In this document: in pieces, positions 23,394 through 32,242 of the stretch | How the letters are laid out: the number at the start of each line of letters is the position of its first letter | Position numbering within the stretch: the first letter of the stretch is position 1 | Assembly (NCBI RefSeq): GCF_900176005.1 | Contig: NZ_LT838272.1 | Coordinates: 1,011,587 to 1,075,586 of the forward strand | Origin: Thermanaeromonas toyohensis ToBE | Lineage (GTDB): Bacteria; Bacillota; DSM-521; Neomoorellales; Neomoorellaceae | Reading direction: 5' to 3' | Length of the DNA stretch: 64,000 nucleotides | The notes under the pieces: generated by a model | Databases searched by the model: none | Told to the model about the DNA's origin: nothing | The model's input: only the letters and a program-made list of their open reading frames with translations | Translations under genes and position numbers: made by a program

Positions 23394-25199
23394 ATGTTTT
23401 GGCGGGGAATAACAGGGAAGCTATGGCTGACTTTGGTCTCCGTGGTGCTGGTAAGCCTACTTATAGTAGGTGTCTTCTTGGATCGATTGTTAGAAAGCTT
23501 TTATTTTCGCCAGCGTGGGTTGGAACTCCTTAAAAAAGGGGAGCTAATAGCCGAAGCCTTAGCCGATGGCGCACGTAGGGGGTACCTTTTAGAACAGGTG
23601 GACATCTTAGGTGATGTAGCTGGAGCTGGGGTTACTATTATTGATCGCAAGGGATTAATCATTTCCTGCGGTGGGATGAACATGGGGGGACCGGACCACG
23701 GGCGGAGTATGCATATGGGATGGCCGACTATTGGTATGCACTTGGGAACAGAAGAAGCTCGCCGGGTGCTATTAGGTCAAACGGTGATTACCCGTGGTTA
23801 TCATCCGGGCTTTAACGCTACTATGCTGACGGTAGGTGTCCCTATTAAAGTGGGGGAAGAGGTAGTAGGTGCAGTCTTGCTTTATTCTCCCCAGGCTTCC
23901 TTAGGAGAGGCAGTGTCTGTCATGCGACGTCTTATCCTTTTGGCGGCGGTAGGAGCTATAATTGTAGCTACGGTTCTGGCTTTTTTTGTTTCTCGCAAGG
24001 TGTCACGCCCCTTGCTGGCCATGAACCGGGTGGCCAGGCAGATGGCAGCGGGAGATTTCAGCGGACAGATAGAAGTTACTTCCCAGGATGAAGTCGGAAC
24101 CTTAGCTCAGAGTCTTAACTATCTTTCCGGCCAGCTTAAAATTACCATCGCCGCTTTATCCCGAGAAAAGGAGAAGCTTAACCGTGTAGTTAGTGGTATG
24201 ACCGATGGAGTTCTGGCCTTCGATGCTAGGGGTTATATTCTTTTTTCTAATCCTCAGGCGGAAAAGCTCTTGGGTTTACCTTTACCTGTAGGGGAGAAAA
24301 TACCGGAAGAGCTATGGGAGAAAAGCCGGGTTCTAGAAGGCCAGGATATAAGTGAAAGGGAAATAGAATGGCGAGGTAAAATAATCGCTGTAAGGGCCTC
24401 CCTTATGAAAACAGGTGGAGGGGAAGATGGTTCTACAGTAGCCCTTTTCCAAGATGTTACCGAGAAAAGAAAGCTGGAACAGCTCCGGCGGGAATTTCTG
24501 GCTAGCGTCTCCCATGAATTAAGGACACCCTTAAGTTTTATCCAGGGTTATGCCGAAGCTATTCTGGACGGTTTGGCCCAGGATGAGAAAGAACAGCGGG
24601 AATATATAAGTATTATTTGGGAGGAGGCTGGTCGCCTACGCCGGCTAGTAGAGGATCTTCTGGACTTAAGTAAACTAGCTGCTGGCCAGCTCAATTTGGA
24701 TAGGGAAGAAATAGAGGTAAAGGATCTTTTACGCCGTGTGGCTCGCAAGTTCCAGGGAATCTTTGCCGAGCGAGGGATTAAATTTGAATTCGAAGTAAAA
24801 GAAGAGGGGAAAGGATTGCCCCATGTATATGGGGATGCCGGTCGGCTGGAACAGATCCTTGTTAATCTTTTGGATAATGCCGCCCGGTACACACCAGCTG
24901 GAGGGAAGGTTTCCTTGAAAGCGAGGCAGGAAGGTGAAGAGATAGTTTTTATAGTTCAGGATACAGGTCAAGGTATACCGGCAGAAGAACTACCTTATAT
25001 TTGGGAGCGCTTTTACCGGGTGGATAAATCCCGGTCACGCAAGGATGGTGGCAGTGGTCTTGGCCTCGCCATTGTTCGCCATTTAGTAGAGGCCCATGGA
25101 GGCCGGGTTAATGTAGTGAGCACTCCGGGGCAGGGAAGCACTTTTCAAGTATATTTACCTATATATCATCCTCAGGCCAAGGCTTTATGTCGTATCTAG
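23394..25199 (+). CDS. Sensor histidine kinase with Met/His-rich external domain
   Basis: 601 residues. Membrane helix at about 8-25, external domain to about 175, second helix (LILLAAVGAIIVATVLAFFV), HAMP (SRPLLAMNRVARQMAAGDFS), PAS-like region, HisKA (LASVSHELRTPLSFIQGYAE), then HATPase_c with N box (LVNLLDNAARY), G1 (DTGQGIPAEELPYIWERFYR) and G2 (GSGLGLAIVRHLVEAHGG). Residues 92-118 of the external domain hold M95, M97, H102, M106, H107, M108, M115, H116 and a Cys, typical of soft-metal binding. ATG 23394 follows the response-regulator stop. Confidence 0.9.
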   Translation: MFWRGITGKLWLTLVSVVLVSLLIVGVFLDRLLESFYFRQRGLELLKKGELIAEALADGARRGYLLEQVDILGDVAGAGVTIIDRKGLIISCGGMNMGGPDHGRSMHMGWPTIGMHLGTEEARRVLLGQTVITRGYHPGFNATMLTVGVPIKVGEEVVGAVLLYSPQASLGEAVSVMRRLILLAAVGAIIVATVLAFFVSRKVSRPLLAMNRVARQMAAGDFSGQIEVTSQDEVGTLAQSLNYLSGQLKITIAALSREKEKLNRVVSGMTDGVLAFDARGYILFSNPQAEKLLGLPLPVGEKIPEELWEKSRVLEGQDISEREIEWRGKIIAVRASLMKTGGGEDGSTVALFQDVTEKRKLEQLRREFLASVSHELRTPLSFIQGYAEAILDGLAQDEKEQREYISIIWEEAGRLRRLVEDLLDLSKLAAGQLNLDREEIEVKDLLRRVARKFQGIFAERGIKFEFEVKEEGKGLPHVYGDAGRLEQILVNLLDNAARYTPAGGKVSLKARQEGEEIVFIVQDTGQGIPAEELPYIWERFYRVDKSRSRKDGGSGLGLAIVRHLVEAHGGRVNVVSTPGQGSTFQVYLPIYHPQAKALCRI

Positions 25200-25359
25200 G
25201 TTAAATATTACTTTATGAGCTAACGGTTAAAAAGCGAAGATGAAGCGGAGTAAAAGGGGAGATGGTTAGGAAATAACTACAAGAAAAACAAGGAAAGAAG
25301 GAGAAAAGCCCAGGGCTAGTTATACAAGCCAAGGCGCTCGCGTCAGCCCATGTCTTCTA

Positions 25360-25388
25360 TTGACAGCGTAAATTGAGAATAGTAAAAT
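25360..25388 (+). promoter_or_regulatory. Sigma-A promoter of the FmdB-like gene
   Basis: TTGACA (25360-25365), exactly 17 bases, TAAAAT (25383-25388). A near-consensus promoter 34 bases before ATG 25422. The 160 bases upstream, back to the kinase gene, show nothing recognisable. Confidence 0.8.
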
Positions 25389-25421
25389 AGAAAAGGCCAG
25401 AGGAGCTAGGGGGTGATAGTG

Positions 25422-25619
25422 ATGCCGCTCTACGAATTTCGGTGCAAAGAGTGTGGGGAAAAGTTTACCATGCGCCTTTCCTGGCAAGAAAAGGATAAAG
25501 CTGTCTGCCCCTCTTGTGGGGCCCAGAATTTGCAACAACTCTTCACTGGAATAACTATTCTGGGCAGCAGCCCCAAGGGTAGCAGTTGTAGCGCACCTTC
25601 AGGTAGCCGCTTTAGCTGA
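25422..25619 (+). CDS. FmdB-family zinc-ribbon protein
   Basis: 65 residues. PLYEFRCKECGEKFTMRLSW and VCPSCGAQNLQQLF give the two CxxC pairs of the FmdB/putative regulatory zinc ribbon, followed by a Ser/Gly-rich tail. GGGGGTGA precedes ATG 25422. Family members are small and of uncertain role; the formamidase-regulator name is historical. It is monocistronic, with a strong promoter and double terminator. Confidence 0.85.
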   Translation: MPLYEFRCKECGEKFTMRLSWQEKDKAVCPSCGAQNLQQLFTGITILGSSPKGSSCSAPSGSRFS

Positions 25620-25631
25620 GCGTAAAATTAA

Positions 25632-25692
25632 AAGGGCCGTGGCCCTTAAGAAAAAGAAAAGCCCCTTGGATTTTTCAAGGGGCATTTATTTT
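25632..25692 (+). terminator. Tandem terminator hairpins
   Basis: AAGGGCC-GT-GGCCCTT (25632-25648) is a perfect hairpin without a T run. GCCCCTTG (25661-25668) with CAAGGGGC (25676-25683) follows and is trailed by ATTTATTTTTT. The second is the effective terminator. Confidence 0.85.
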
Positions 25693-25778
25693 TTAAGATA
25701 GGGGGTGCTTCTTGCCACCCAAGTGAGGAAGTTGTAAAATGCTTGATAGTAAGCCTTTAGGGAAGGGGTTGTACCTTT

Positions 25779-26483
25779 GTGGGTTTCATGAGCAATTTGC
25801 GAAACTTGAGCAGAAAGCGGCCTGTCTTAGGTATAGTATTGACTCTAGTTATAGGGTTAGGTTTGATAGCCAGCTATGTTTTTTGGGCCCTTCCGCCTGG
25901 CAATTCTCTACGGGTGAGCCAAAAGAATAGTGAACTGGAAAGCCAGGTAGAGGCCTGGCAAAAGGCGGCCCAAGAACAAATAAAACAGAGGGAAGTGGAG
26001 GTTAAGGAGCTGGAAAAGCAAACCCAAGAGAATCCCCAGGATGCAGGCTTATGGTTAAAATTGGGCGATAGTCGTTATGCCCTAGGATCCCTCTATCTCC
26101 TCACTGGTAGCGATCCAGCTAAAGCGGAAACAGCCTTTAAGGGTGCCTTAGAAAGCTACAAAAAGGTACAAGAGCTTAATCCCCAGGAAAAAGGAATTTA
26201 TTTGAGATTAGCCAAAACAGCCGTTTTTCTGGGGGATAATAACTTGGCGGAGACCAATTACCGGCAGGCGGTAGCCGCGGATCCTAAGGATAACAGCGCC
26301 CGCATGTCTTATGCCATGTTTTTGGCTTGGGTGAAGTCTGATTACCAGGGAGCCATAAGGCTTTGGCAGGAGATCTTAAACAATAATCCTGATCAGGAAA
26401 CTGCTGATCATGTCCGAGAGATGATCAAACAGGCCCAAGAGATGGCTCAGAAGACCTCTGGCGAGAAAACTCCTGCTCCTTAA
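25779..26483 (+). CDS. Membrane-anchored TPR protein
   Basis: 234 residues from GTG 25779 (AGGGG ten bases upstream); ATG 25788 is an alternative. One N-terminal membrane helix (VLGIVLTLVIGLGLIASYVF) is followed by a charged coiled-coil stretch (EVEVKELEKQTQENP). At least three TPR-like helical pairs then follow (GLWLKLGDSRYALGSLYLL; IYLRLAKTAVFLGDNNLAET; NSARMSYAMFLAWVKSDYQG). It is a likely scaffold on the outer face of the membrane. No partner is evident. Confidence 0.75.
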   Translation: MGFMSNLRNLSRKRPVLGIVLTLVIGLGLIASYVFWALPPGNSLRVSQKNSELESQVEAWQKAAQEQIKQREVEVKELEKQTQENPQDAGLWLKLGDSRYALGSLYLLTGSDPAKAETAFKGALESYKKVQELNPQEKGIYLRLAKTAVFLGDNNLAETNYRQAVAADPKDNSARMSYAMFLAWVKSDYQGAIRLWQEILNNNPDQETADHVREMIKQAQEMAQKTSGEKTPAP

Positions 26484-26488
26484 GATCT

Positions 26489-27820
26489 TTAAGTTTGCTT
26501 AGCCAGCGAAGGCGGGGACAAAGAAATTTTGCTTGAGCGCAAGCGATCCATGAAGTGATGGAAACGCTTGCGGATATTGAGGTTCAAAGCCCATAGAATG
26601 GCGGCATGTCTTTTAACTAATCCTAGACGGCGGGAAATGGAGCTTAAGGAATAAAATTCCTGCCACGCCCAGTTAAAACCTTCTTGCAGGGTCTTTGGGC
26701 TCATGCGCTTAGGTTCAAAGACCACCTTATTTATGGTATACTCGCTCCAGTCGTTGCTCAGTATACGTCCTTCTTTTTCTAGCTTTTGGCGGAGAGGAGT
26801 TCCGGGGAAGGGGGTGAGGATGCCGAATTGAGCCGCTTCCAGCCTGTTTTCCTGGGCGAATTTTACTGTATGTTCGAAGATGCTCTCATCGTCTTCATCA
26901 AAACCAAAGATAAAGGCACCTTCGATGGCGATACCATGGTCATGGATCCTTTTTATAGCTGCGCTGTATTCTTCAACTTTATTAAAGGATTTCCCTACCG
27001 CCTTGAGGCTAGCAGGGGAAAGGGATTCAAAACCTATAAAGAGGCCTATGCACCCGCTTTCCGCGGCCAGGCGTAAAAGATCTTCGTCTTGAGCTATGGT
27101 GAGGGAACCTTGACTGAACCACTTAATCTTAAGGGGAGCCAGCGCCTTAAAAAGACGTTTGGCATAAGAGGGGTTGCCCACGATATTATCGTCCACAAAG
27201 GCGATAACTTCACCTTCCAAGGCTTTTACCTCACTTACCACCTCTTCCACTGGGCGAAAGCGGAAGCGGCGGCCGAAAAACTGGCTTACGGTGCAGAAGG
27301 AGCAAGCATAAGGACAGCCCCGCGTAGTCTGGACAGTATCGGGGATAAGATAGCGGGTCCGCTCTAAAAGGTCGCGGCGTGGGATCGCCATATTTTTTAG
27401 CTGGGGTATCTTTTCCTGGCGGTAAAAAGGTTTTAACTCGCCGCGGGCTAAATCTTCCAGTAAGTAAGGCCAAACACCTTCAGCTTCACCGATAACGACC
27501 GCATCGGCGTGGCTTTTGGCTTCTTCAGGGAGGATGGAGGGGTGCATACCGCCCAGGACAACTGGCATCCCGCGGCTACGGAAGGCATCGGCGATAGCAT
27601 AGGCTCTGGGAGCTAGAGCGGTCATGGCTGATATACCTACTAAATCATACTTTTCTTCCCAATCGATAGTAGTTATGCTTTCATCTAAGATTATGACCTC
27701 ATGTTCTGGCGGGGTTAAAGCGGCTAAGGTTATTAAGTTCAAAGGTGGGAAAATAGATTTTTCCTTTTCGCTTTCCCACAGAGGATCTTCCCAGGCTGGG
27801 GCGATCAAGGCGATTTTCAT
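26489..27820 (-). CDS. B12-binding-domain radical SAM protein
   Basis: 443 residues. N-terminal cobalamin-binding fold (about 1-130; VILDESITTIDW, MPVVLGGMHPSILPEEAKSH) followed by the radical SAM core with CPYACSFCTVSQFFGRR (CxxxCxxC cluster ligands). VIAFVDDNIVGNPSYAK and GCIGLFIGFESLSP are typical of this class. Members methylate or rearrange unreactive carbons; the substrate cannot be read from sequence. AGGAGG lies 9 bases before the ATG on the minus strand. It converges with the TPR gene, ends 6 bases apart, with no terminator visible between. Confidence 0.85.
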   Translation of the reverse strand: MKIALIAPAWEDPLWESEKEKSIFPPLNLITLAALTPPEHEVIILDESITTIDWEEKYDLVGISAMTALAPRAYAIADAFRSRGMPVVLGGMHPSILPEEAKSHADAVVIGEAEGVWPYLLEDLARGELKPFYRQEKIPQLKNMAIPRRDLLERTRYLIPDTVQTTRGCPYACSFCTVSQFFGRRFRFRPVEEVVSEVKALEGEVIAFVDDNIVGNPSYAKRLFKALAPLKIKWFSQGSLTIAQDEDLLRLAAESGCIGLFIGFESLSPASLKAVGKSFNKVEEYSAAIKRIHDHGIAIEGAFIFGFDEDDESIFEHTVKFAQENRLEAAQFGILTPFPGTPLRQKLEKEGRILSNDWSEYTINKVVFEPKRMSPKTLQEGFNWAWQEFYSLSSISRRLGLVKRHAAILWALNLNIRKRFHHFMDRLRSSKISLSPPSLAKQT

Positions 27821-27961
27821 TTTAGGTTTCCTCCTAAAACAATAATATAGTTCATCTGGAAAAATAGTTTTCCCGCCAGGCTAACTTTACATGTGTTGGA
27901 TATTATGATAAGAAATTCGTTGGTGTATAGAAAATTCCTGCTAAAGGAAAGGAGAATAGAG

Positions 27962-28915
27962 GTGTATTTTTTAGGGATCGACCTGGGAGGTACCACCATA
28001 AAAGGGGGAATTGTAGATAAAACAGGAAACATTTTAACCCAGGGGCAGGTCCCCACCAGAGCTGAGGCTGGGGCAGAAGCGGTTCTGGCCCAGATCGAAA
28101 ACTTGACTAAAGAACTTAAGGCCAGGGTAGGTATAAGTGATGGCCAACTCCGGGGGGCAGGTATAGGCATTCCGGGTTCGGTGGACGTGGAAAAAGGTTT
28201 AGTAAGGCTCGCTCCCAACCTGCACTGGCGTAACTTCCCGTTAAGGGGAAAATTAGAAAAACTTTTAGGTATCCCGGTGGTCCTAGATAATGATGCCCAT
28301 GTGGCTGCTTTAGGAGAAATGTGGCAAGGAGCTGGTCGGGATTACCAGGATATTTTAATGATCACCATTGGTACAGGCATAGGGTCAGCGGTGATCTTAA
28401 ACGGCCAGGTCCACCGGGGGATTTTTGGTTACGGAGCCGAAATGGGCCATGTTAAGGTGGAACCCCATGGTCCCCTATGTGAGTGTGGGGGGCGGGGTTG
28501 CTTGGAAACTTTAGCTTCAGCTACAGCTATAGTCCGCCAAGCCAGGCAGGAATTGGAAAGAGGACGTCCTTCTTTATTGCGGGGCAAGGAGACTTTAGAA
28601 GCTAGAGATGTTTTGGTGGCGGCTGGCCAGGGAGACGAATTAGCTCGGGAGGTCTTAAATAGGGCAGCAGGGTATCTAGGAATAGCCCTGGCCAATGCTG
28701 TTCTTCTTATAGGCCCAACTGTGGTGATTTTGGGAGGTGGGGTAGCACAGGCAGGAGAGGTTATTTTAGGCCCTCTTAAGGAGAGATTCGAGGAGGCCTT
28801 GGGGCCATGGCAGATTAAACCCTTGCCGTTACTTTTAGCCCAACTAGGAAATAAAGCGGGGTTTGTAGGCGCGGCGTATCTGGCCTTAAGCTTCCTACGG
28901 GGGGAAGGTAAGTGA
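27962..28915 (+). CDS. ROK-family sugar kinase (glucokinase type)
   Basis: 317 residues from GTG 27962 with AGGAAAGGAG upstream; earlier in-frame starts at 27893 and 27905 add a tail not typical of the family. ATP site GIDLGGTTIKGGIVD, sugar-binding VLDNDAHVAALGE, catalytic-region GTGIGSAVILNG, and the zinc motif CECGGRGCLETLAS are present. It phosphorylates glucose or a similar hexose. GTGA overlap with the following peptidase gene indicates cotranslation. Confidence 0.88.
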   Translation: MYFLGIDLGGTTIKGGIVDKTGNILTQGQVPTRAEAGAEAVLAQIENLTKELKARVGISDGQLRGAGIGIPGSVDVEKGLVRLAPNLHWRNFPLRGKLEKLLGIPVVLDNDAHVAALGEMWQGAGRDYQDILMITIGTGIGSAVILNGQVHRGIFGYGAEMGHVKVEPHGPLCECGGRGCLETLASATAIVRQARQELERGRPSLLRGKETLEARDVLVAAGQGDELAREVLNRAAGYLGIALANAVLLIGPTVVILGGGVAQAGEVILGPLKERFEEALGPWQIKPLPLLLAQLGNKAGFVGAAYLALSFLRGEGK

Positions 28916-30003
28916 TAACGGATATTTTAGAGAGGTTGGTAAGGGCGGCAGGTGCCGATCCCTTTAGAGGGGCCGGGGAAGAGATCGAGAATTTTTGCCG
29001 GAGGATAGGGCTTAATCTTAAGCGTCAGCCTGTACGGGAAGGCTTATATAATCTTATTTTGCCTTTGGGAGAAAACCCTCAAGTGTTGATCAGCGCCCAT
29101 TTTGATACTGTTCCGGCGGTGGTGGAAGGTCGATGCGCTAGGATGGGCCAGGAGGGCTCCCGCTTTTACGGGCGGGGCAGTTGCGATGCTTTAGGATCTA
29201 TCGCTGCCCTTTTGGGTACCCTCCAGGATTTGGCTGAAGAAGGGTTTGACCTGAAATCCTCCTTAGTGCTCATCGCCTTTACTGTAGATGAGGAAGAAGG
29301 AGGCGAGGGCTCGGTAATATTACAAAATATCGTACCTGCTAGTATAAAATGGGCTTTAGTCTTGGAACCCACCTCTTTAAAGTTAGCCCTTGCTGAAATG
29401 GGTACTTTAGAATATCGCGTGAAGATCAAGGGTAAAACTGCCCATGGAAGCCTGCCCGAACGGGGCCATAACCCTTTACTTATGCTTTTTGAGGTGGGAT
29501 CCTACTTACAAGACCTGGCAGGAGAGTTTAACCGTACCTTTAACCCACGTATACCACTTAAATTTATTCCCCTTAAAGCAGTTGGTGGGAGTGAGGCTTT
29601 AGCTATACCAGGAAAAGCTGAATTAAAGTTCGACTTTAGAGTCCCTCCTGAGGTCCCTTTAAGTTTGCTTAAAGGTAAGATAGAGGAATTTTTCTGGAAA
29701 TATCCAGAAATAGAATTTGAAGTAGTGGAGGAAGCTCCTCCTTTTCAGGTGGAACCCGCCTCCCCTTTTGTAGAGATGCTGGCTAGAATATATGAGCAGG
29801 AACTGGGGCATCCCCTTGAGTTTACCTTTATGCCTAGCTGGACAGACGCCCACAACTTTTATGAAAAAGGGTGGCTACCTGTAATCTGGGGCCCGGGAGA
29901 TCTGGCGGTGGCTCATACAGAGGAAGAACACGTGGAGGTAGCAGAGCTTTTGAAAGCCCAACAGTTTCTAACTGGGCTTCTGCGTTATCTCTCCCAGGTC
30001 TAG
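28912..30003 (+). CDS. M20-family metallopeptidase/deacylase
   Basis: 363 residues. Metal and catalytic motifs of the ArgE/DapE/CPG2 group: SAHFDTVP (His, Asp), GRGSCDALGS (Asp ligand), TVDEEEGGEG (catalytic Glu pair), LEPTSL and the dimerisation-domain loop KTAHGSLPERGHNP. C-terminal DAHNFYEKGWLPVIWGPGD supplies the last His. The substrate (acetylated amino acid, peptide or succinyl-diaminopimelate) is not determined. It starts within the kinase stop and overlaps the opposite-strand GNAT gene by 36 bases. Confidence 0.87.
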   Translation: MITDILERLVRAAGADPFRGAGEEIENFCRRIGLNLKRQPVREGLYNLILPLGENPQVLISAHFDTVPAVVEGRCARMGQEGSRFYGRGSCDALGSIAALLGTLQDLAEEGFDLKSSLVLIAFTVDEEEGGEGSVILQNIVPASIKWALVLEPTSLKLALAEMGTLEYRVKIKGKTAHGSLPERGHNPLLMLFEVGSYLQDLAGEFNRTFNPRIPLKFIPLKAVGGSEALAIPGKAELKFDFRVPPEVPLSLLKGKIEEFFWKYPEIEFEVVEEAPPFQVEPASPFVEMLARIYEQELGHPLEFTFMPSWTDAHNFYEKGWLPVIWGPGDLAVAHTEEEHVEVAELLKAQQFLTGLLRYLSQV

Positions 30004-30540
30004 ATACATGCGTTGCCAAATGCCCTTCACTGGTCCATACCTAAAGCCGCGCCGGAGGTAGAAGTGAATAGCTGGATAATTGTGGATGCCTACCCACAGG
30101 CCAATACGCCTGTGCCCCTTGGAACACAAGAAATCGATCCCGCGGTTAAGGAGGAGGCTGCCTGCTCCCTTGCCTTGGAATTCCCGGGTCACCACCAATT
30201 CATGGATTTCGCCGATCCTTTTCTCGTCTAGGTCCCTCCATTCTGGATCTGTGCTTATAAACCCCCGGGGAAGTTGGGAATGGAGCAAGAGGAAAAAGCC
30301 TCCCTGGCTCCGGCGGAAAAGCCACTTAAGATAATACCAGACATCCTGGCTGCTCGTATAGGCATACTCCGACATACCGGCGTAGCCGGAAAGATAGACG
30401 TCAATTAGGGTTTGACGCATTTTGTTAAGCTGGGCTGTTTCGGTAAGGGACATTATTTCCATAGCCTTAATTTTATAGTACCACGTTCCCCGGTAATAGT
30501 AAACAAAGGGATACCCCTTGGAAAGGTGGTCGAAAGTCAT
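29968..30540 (-). CDS. GNAT-family N-acetyltransferase
   Basis: 190 residues. The acetyl-CoA loop is EIHELVVTREFQGKGAGSLL (R/Q-x-x-G-K/x-G), followed by GLWVGIHNYPAIHFYLRRGF, both diagnostic of GNAT. The middle segment STDPEWRDLDEKRIG is a strand pair. The start is uncertain: ATG 30540 has no ribosome-binding site, and ATG 30462 is within the first strand of the fold. If 30540 is right, its start codon shares bases with that of the divergent MetE-like gene. Acceptor unknown. Confidence 0.8.
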   Translation of the reverse strand: MTFDHLSKGYPFVYYYRGTWYYKIKAMEIMSLTETAQLNKMRQTLIDVYLSGYAGMSEYAYTSSQDVWYYLKWLFRRSQGGFFLLLHSQLPRGFISTDPEWRDLDEKRIGEIHELVVTREFQGKGAGSLLLNRGIDFLCSKGHRRIGLWVGIHNYPAIHFYLRRGFRYGPVKGIWQRMYLDLGEITQKPS

Positions 30541-31624
30541 GCAGGTACCGGGAAATTTTCTACCTTGCGGGATCGGTAGCTTACCCTTTAAAGAGCCGGA
30601 ACCTGCTCTGGAGCTAATTTTTCAAAGTATGCCTCAGATCCCCCACTGGCCACAGCTACCTAGAAGGGGGCGGATAGAGCACTTTGTATACCAGAGTTTG
30701 GCTCCTCTGGTCCGGTTAGGCTTAATTGTGGTACCGGAGGGCGAGAAGCTACCCTACTTTGCTACCCAGGCCCCAGATTGGCCGGAACGGCTTACTCAAT
30801 TCTACACTATATTTTTAGAGGCCACTTCAGAAGATCCTCAAGCCCTAGAGAGTTTCGCCATACCTAGGGAGGCTGGCCAGGGTTTTTACGCGTTGCTAGA
30901 GTTCCTGGTACATAAGGGGACAGGACCAGCCTTGTTCCTGAAAGGCCAGGTGGCGGGTCCCTTAACGGCGGGACTATATTTAACTGATGCCGAAGGTCGG
31001 TACGCTTTCTATGACCCTCAACTCCGGGACTTAATTATAAAAACTACGGCCATGCAGGCGCGCTGGCAAGCTAAAGCTTTAGGTCGAAGGGGTCTACCAG
31101 TCATAATTTTCGTAGATGACCCGGCTTTATCCGCTTATGGGACTTCCACCCATGTAGCCTTGAATCGAGAGGAGGCGGTGGAAGCTTTAAAGCAGGTAGC
31201 TTTAGAGATTAAGAAGGTACAGGGGATTCCAGGAGCCCATTCCTGTAGCGGAGTAGACTGGTCCATCTTTTTTGAAGCCGGTTTCCAGATAGTAAGTTTT
31301 GATGCCTATAATTACTTCGATAGTTTAAAGGTGTTTGCCCCCCAGGTAGAGAATTTCTTAGCTAAAGGGGGTATCCTGGCCTGGGGCATTGTACCCACCT
31401 ATGAGCAGGCCTGGAAAGAAACCAGGGATACTTTATCCGCTCGCCTGAAACACTATCTTGATGAACTGGTGAAAAGGGGAGTAACCCCTAAGCGCCTCTA
31501 CCAGCAGGCTTTAATAACCCCTTCCTGCGGGACCGGGGTACTGGAGGAAGATTTGGCTAGGCGGATCTATCAGCTTACAGCTGAAGTATCAGAACTAATG
31601 GCGACAAAGAACAAGGGAGGTTAA
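30539..31624 (+). CDS. Short cobalamin-independent methionine-synthase-like (core MetE) protein
   Basis: 361 residues from ATG 30539, with GAAAGGTGG upstream. It matches only the catalytic C-terminal barrel of MetE. Zinc ligands are visible in AHSCSGVDWS (His, Cys) and TPSCGTG (Cys); GILAWGIVPT and LFLKGQVAGPLTAGLYL are barrel strands. The N-terminal half and typical folate-binding repeats of full MetE are absent. Short core-MetE proteins in anaerobes are thought to take the methyl group from a corrinoid protein. Which donor applies here is not visible. Confidence 0.75.
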   Translation: MQVPGNFLPCGIGSLPFKEPEPALELIFQSMPQIPHWPQLPRRGRIEHFVYQSLAPLVRLGLIVVPEGEKLPYFATQAPDWPERLTQFYTIFLEATSEDPQALESFAIPREAGQGFYALLEFLVHKGTGPALFLKGQVAGPLTAGLYLTDAEGRYAFYDPQLRDLIIKTTAMQARWQAKALGRRGLPVIIFVDDPALSAYGTSTHVALNREEAVEALKQVALEIKKVQGIPGAHSCSGVDWSIFFEAGFQIVSFDAYNYFDSLKVFAPQVENFLAKGGILAWGIVPTYEQAWKETRDTLSARLKHYLDELVKRGVTPKRLYQQALITPSCGTGVLEEDLARRIYQLTAEVSELMATKNKGG

Positions 31625-31654
31625 AAAATAAGGGGTCGAAATTATATGGAGAAC

Positions 31655-31696
31655 TCCTTCCCTGCTTTGTCTAAAGTTTGGGAAGGAATTTTTATT
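31655..31696 (+). terminator. Intrinsic terminator before the dcw cluster
   Basis: TCCTTCCC (31655-31662) and GGGAAGGA (31680-31687), then ATTTTTATTTT. It separates the MetE-like gene from mraZ. Confidence 0.85.
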
Positions 31697-31734
31697 TTCC
31701 CTAGCAGGAATTTTTCACCTGATGGAGAATATAT

Positions 31735-31779
31735 GTGGTGGAAAGTGGTTTATAGTGGAGAATTAGGGTAAGAAAGTGG
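31735..31779 (+). promoter_or_regulatory. MraZ operator: GTGG repeats at 10-bp steps
   Basis: GTGG occurs at 31735, 31745 and 31755, AGGG at 31765 and GTGGGG at 31776. MraZ binds tandem TGG-type boxes spaced one helical turn apart in front of its own gene, and this array is placed and spaced for that. The repeats lie just upstream of the mraZ start codon, so repression of the whole division cluster is expected. Confidence 0.7.
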
Positions 31780-31790
31780 GGCCCCAGCCC

Positions 31791-32222
31791 TTGTTTATAG
31801 GGGAGTATTACCATACCATTGATGAAAAGGGTCGCCTCATTATCCCGGCTCGATTCCGAGAAGAACTGGGAGAACGTTTTATTGTTACTAAAGGCCTGGA
31901 TAATTGTTTATTTGTTTATCCATGGAAAAATTGGGAAGAAATAGAACGAAAGCTTAGATCTTGGCCCCTTACCAGGTCGGATGCCCGCGCCTTCATGCGC
32001 TTTTTTTTCTCCGGGGCTACAGAATGCGAGCTGGACCGCCAGGGGAGAATATTGCTGCCAGCGAGTTTAAGGGAATACGCCCGCCTGGAAAAGGAAGTGG
32101 TGATCGCTGGGGTTTCCACACGAGTAGAAATCTGGAGCCGGGAATTGTGGGAGAAGTATTTAGAGGAAACCGCTATCCAATACGAGGCGTTGGCTGAAAA
32201 GATGGGTGATTTTGGGATTTAG
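31791..32222 (+). CDS. mraZ: Transcriptional regulator MraZ
   Basis: 143 residues if TTG 31791 is the start, giving the standard family N-terminus [23 protein letters not shown] 31776 would add five atypical residues. Two AbrB-like SpoVT repeats are present: the second reads [20 protein letters not shown]. MraZ forms rings and binds tandem TGG boxes at the dcw promoter. First gene of the division and wall cluster. Confidence 0.95.
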   Translation: MFIGEYYHTIDEKGRLIIPARFREELGERFIVTKGLDNCLFVYPWKNWEEIERKLRSWPLTRSDARAFMRFFFSGATECELDRQGRILLPASLREYARLEKEVVIAGVSTRVEIWSRELWEKYLEETAIQYEALAEKMGDFGI

Positions 32223-32242
32223 AACGGGGTGGCCTATTTTCC

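Noticed and set aside
25200-25359. Riboswitch or small RNA before the FmdB-like gene
   Set aside because: The region is purine-rich with no stable paired structure or known aptamer blocks; only the promoter at its end is convincing.
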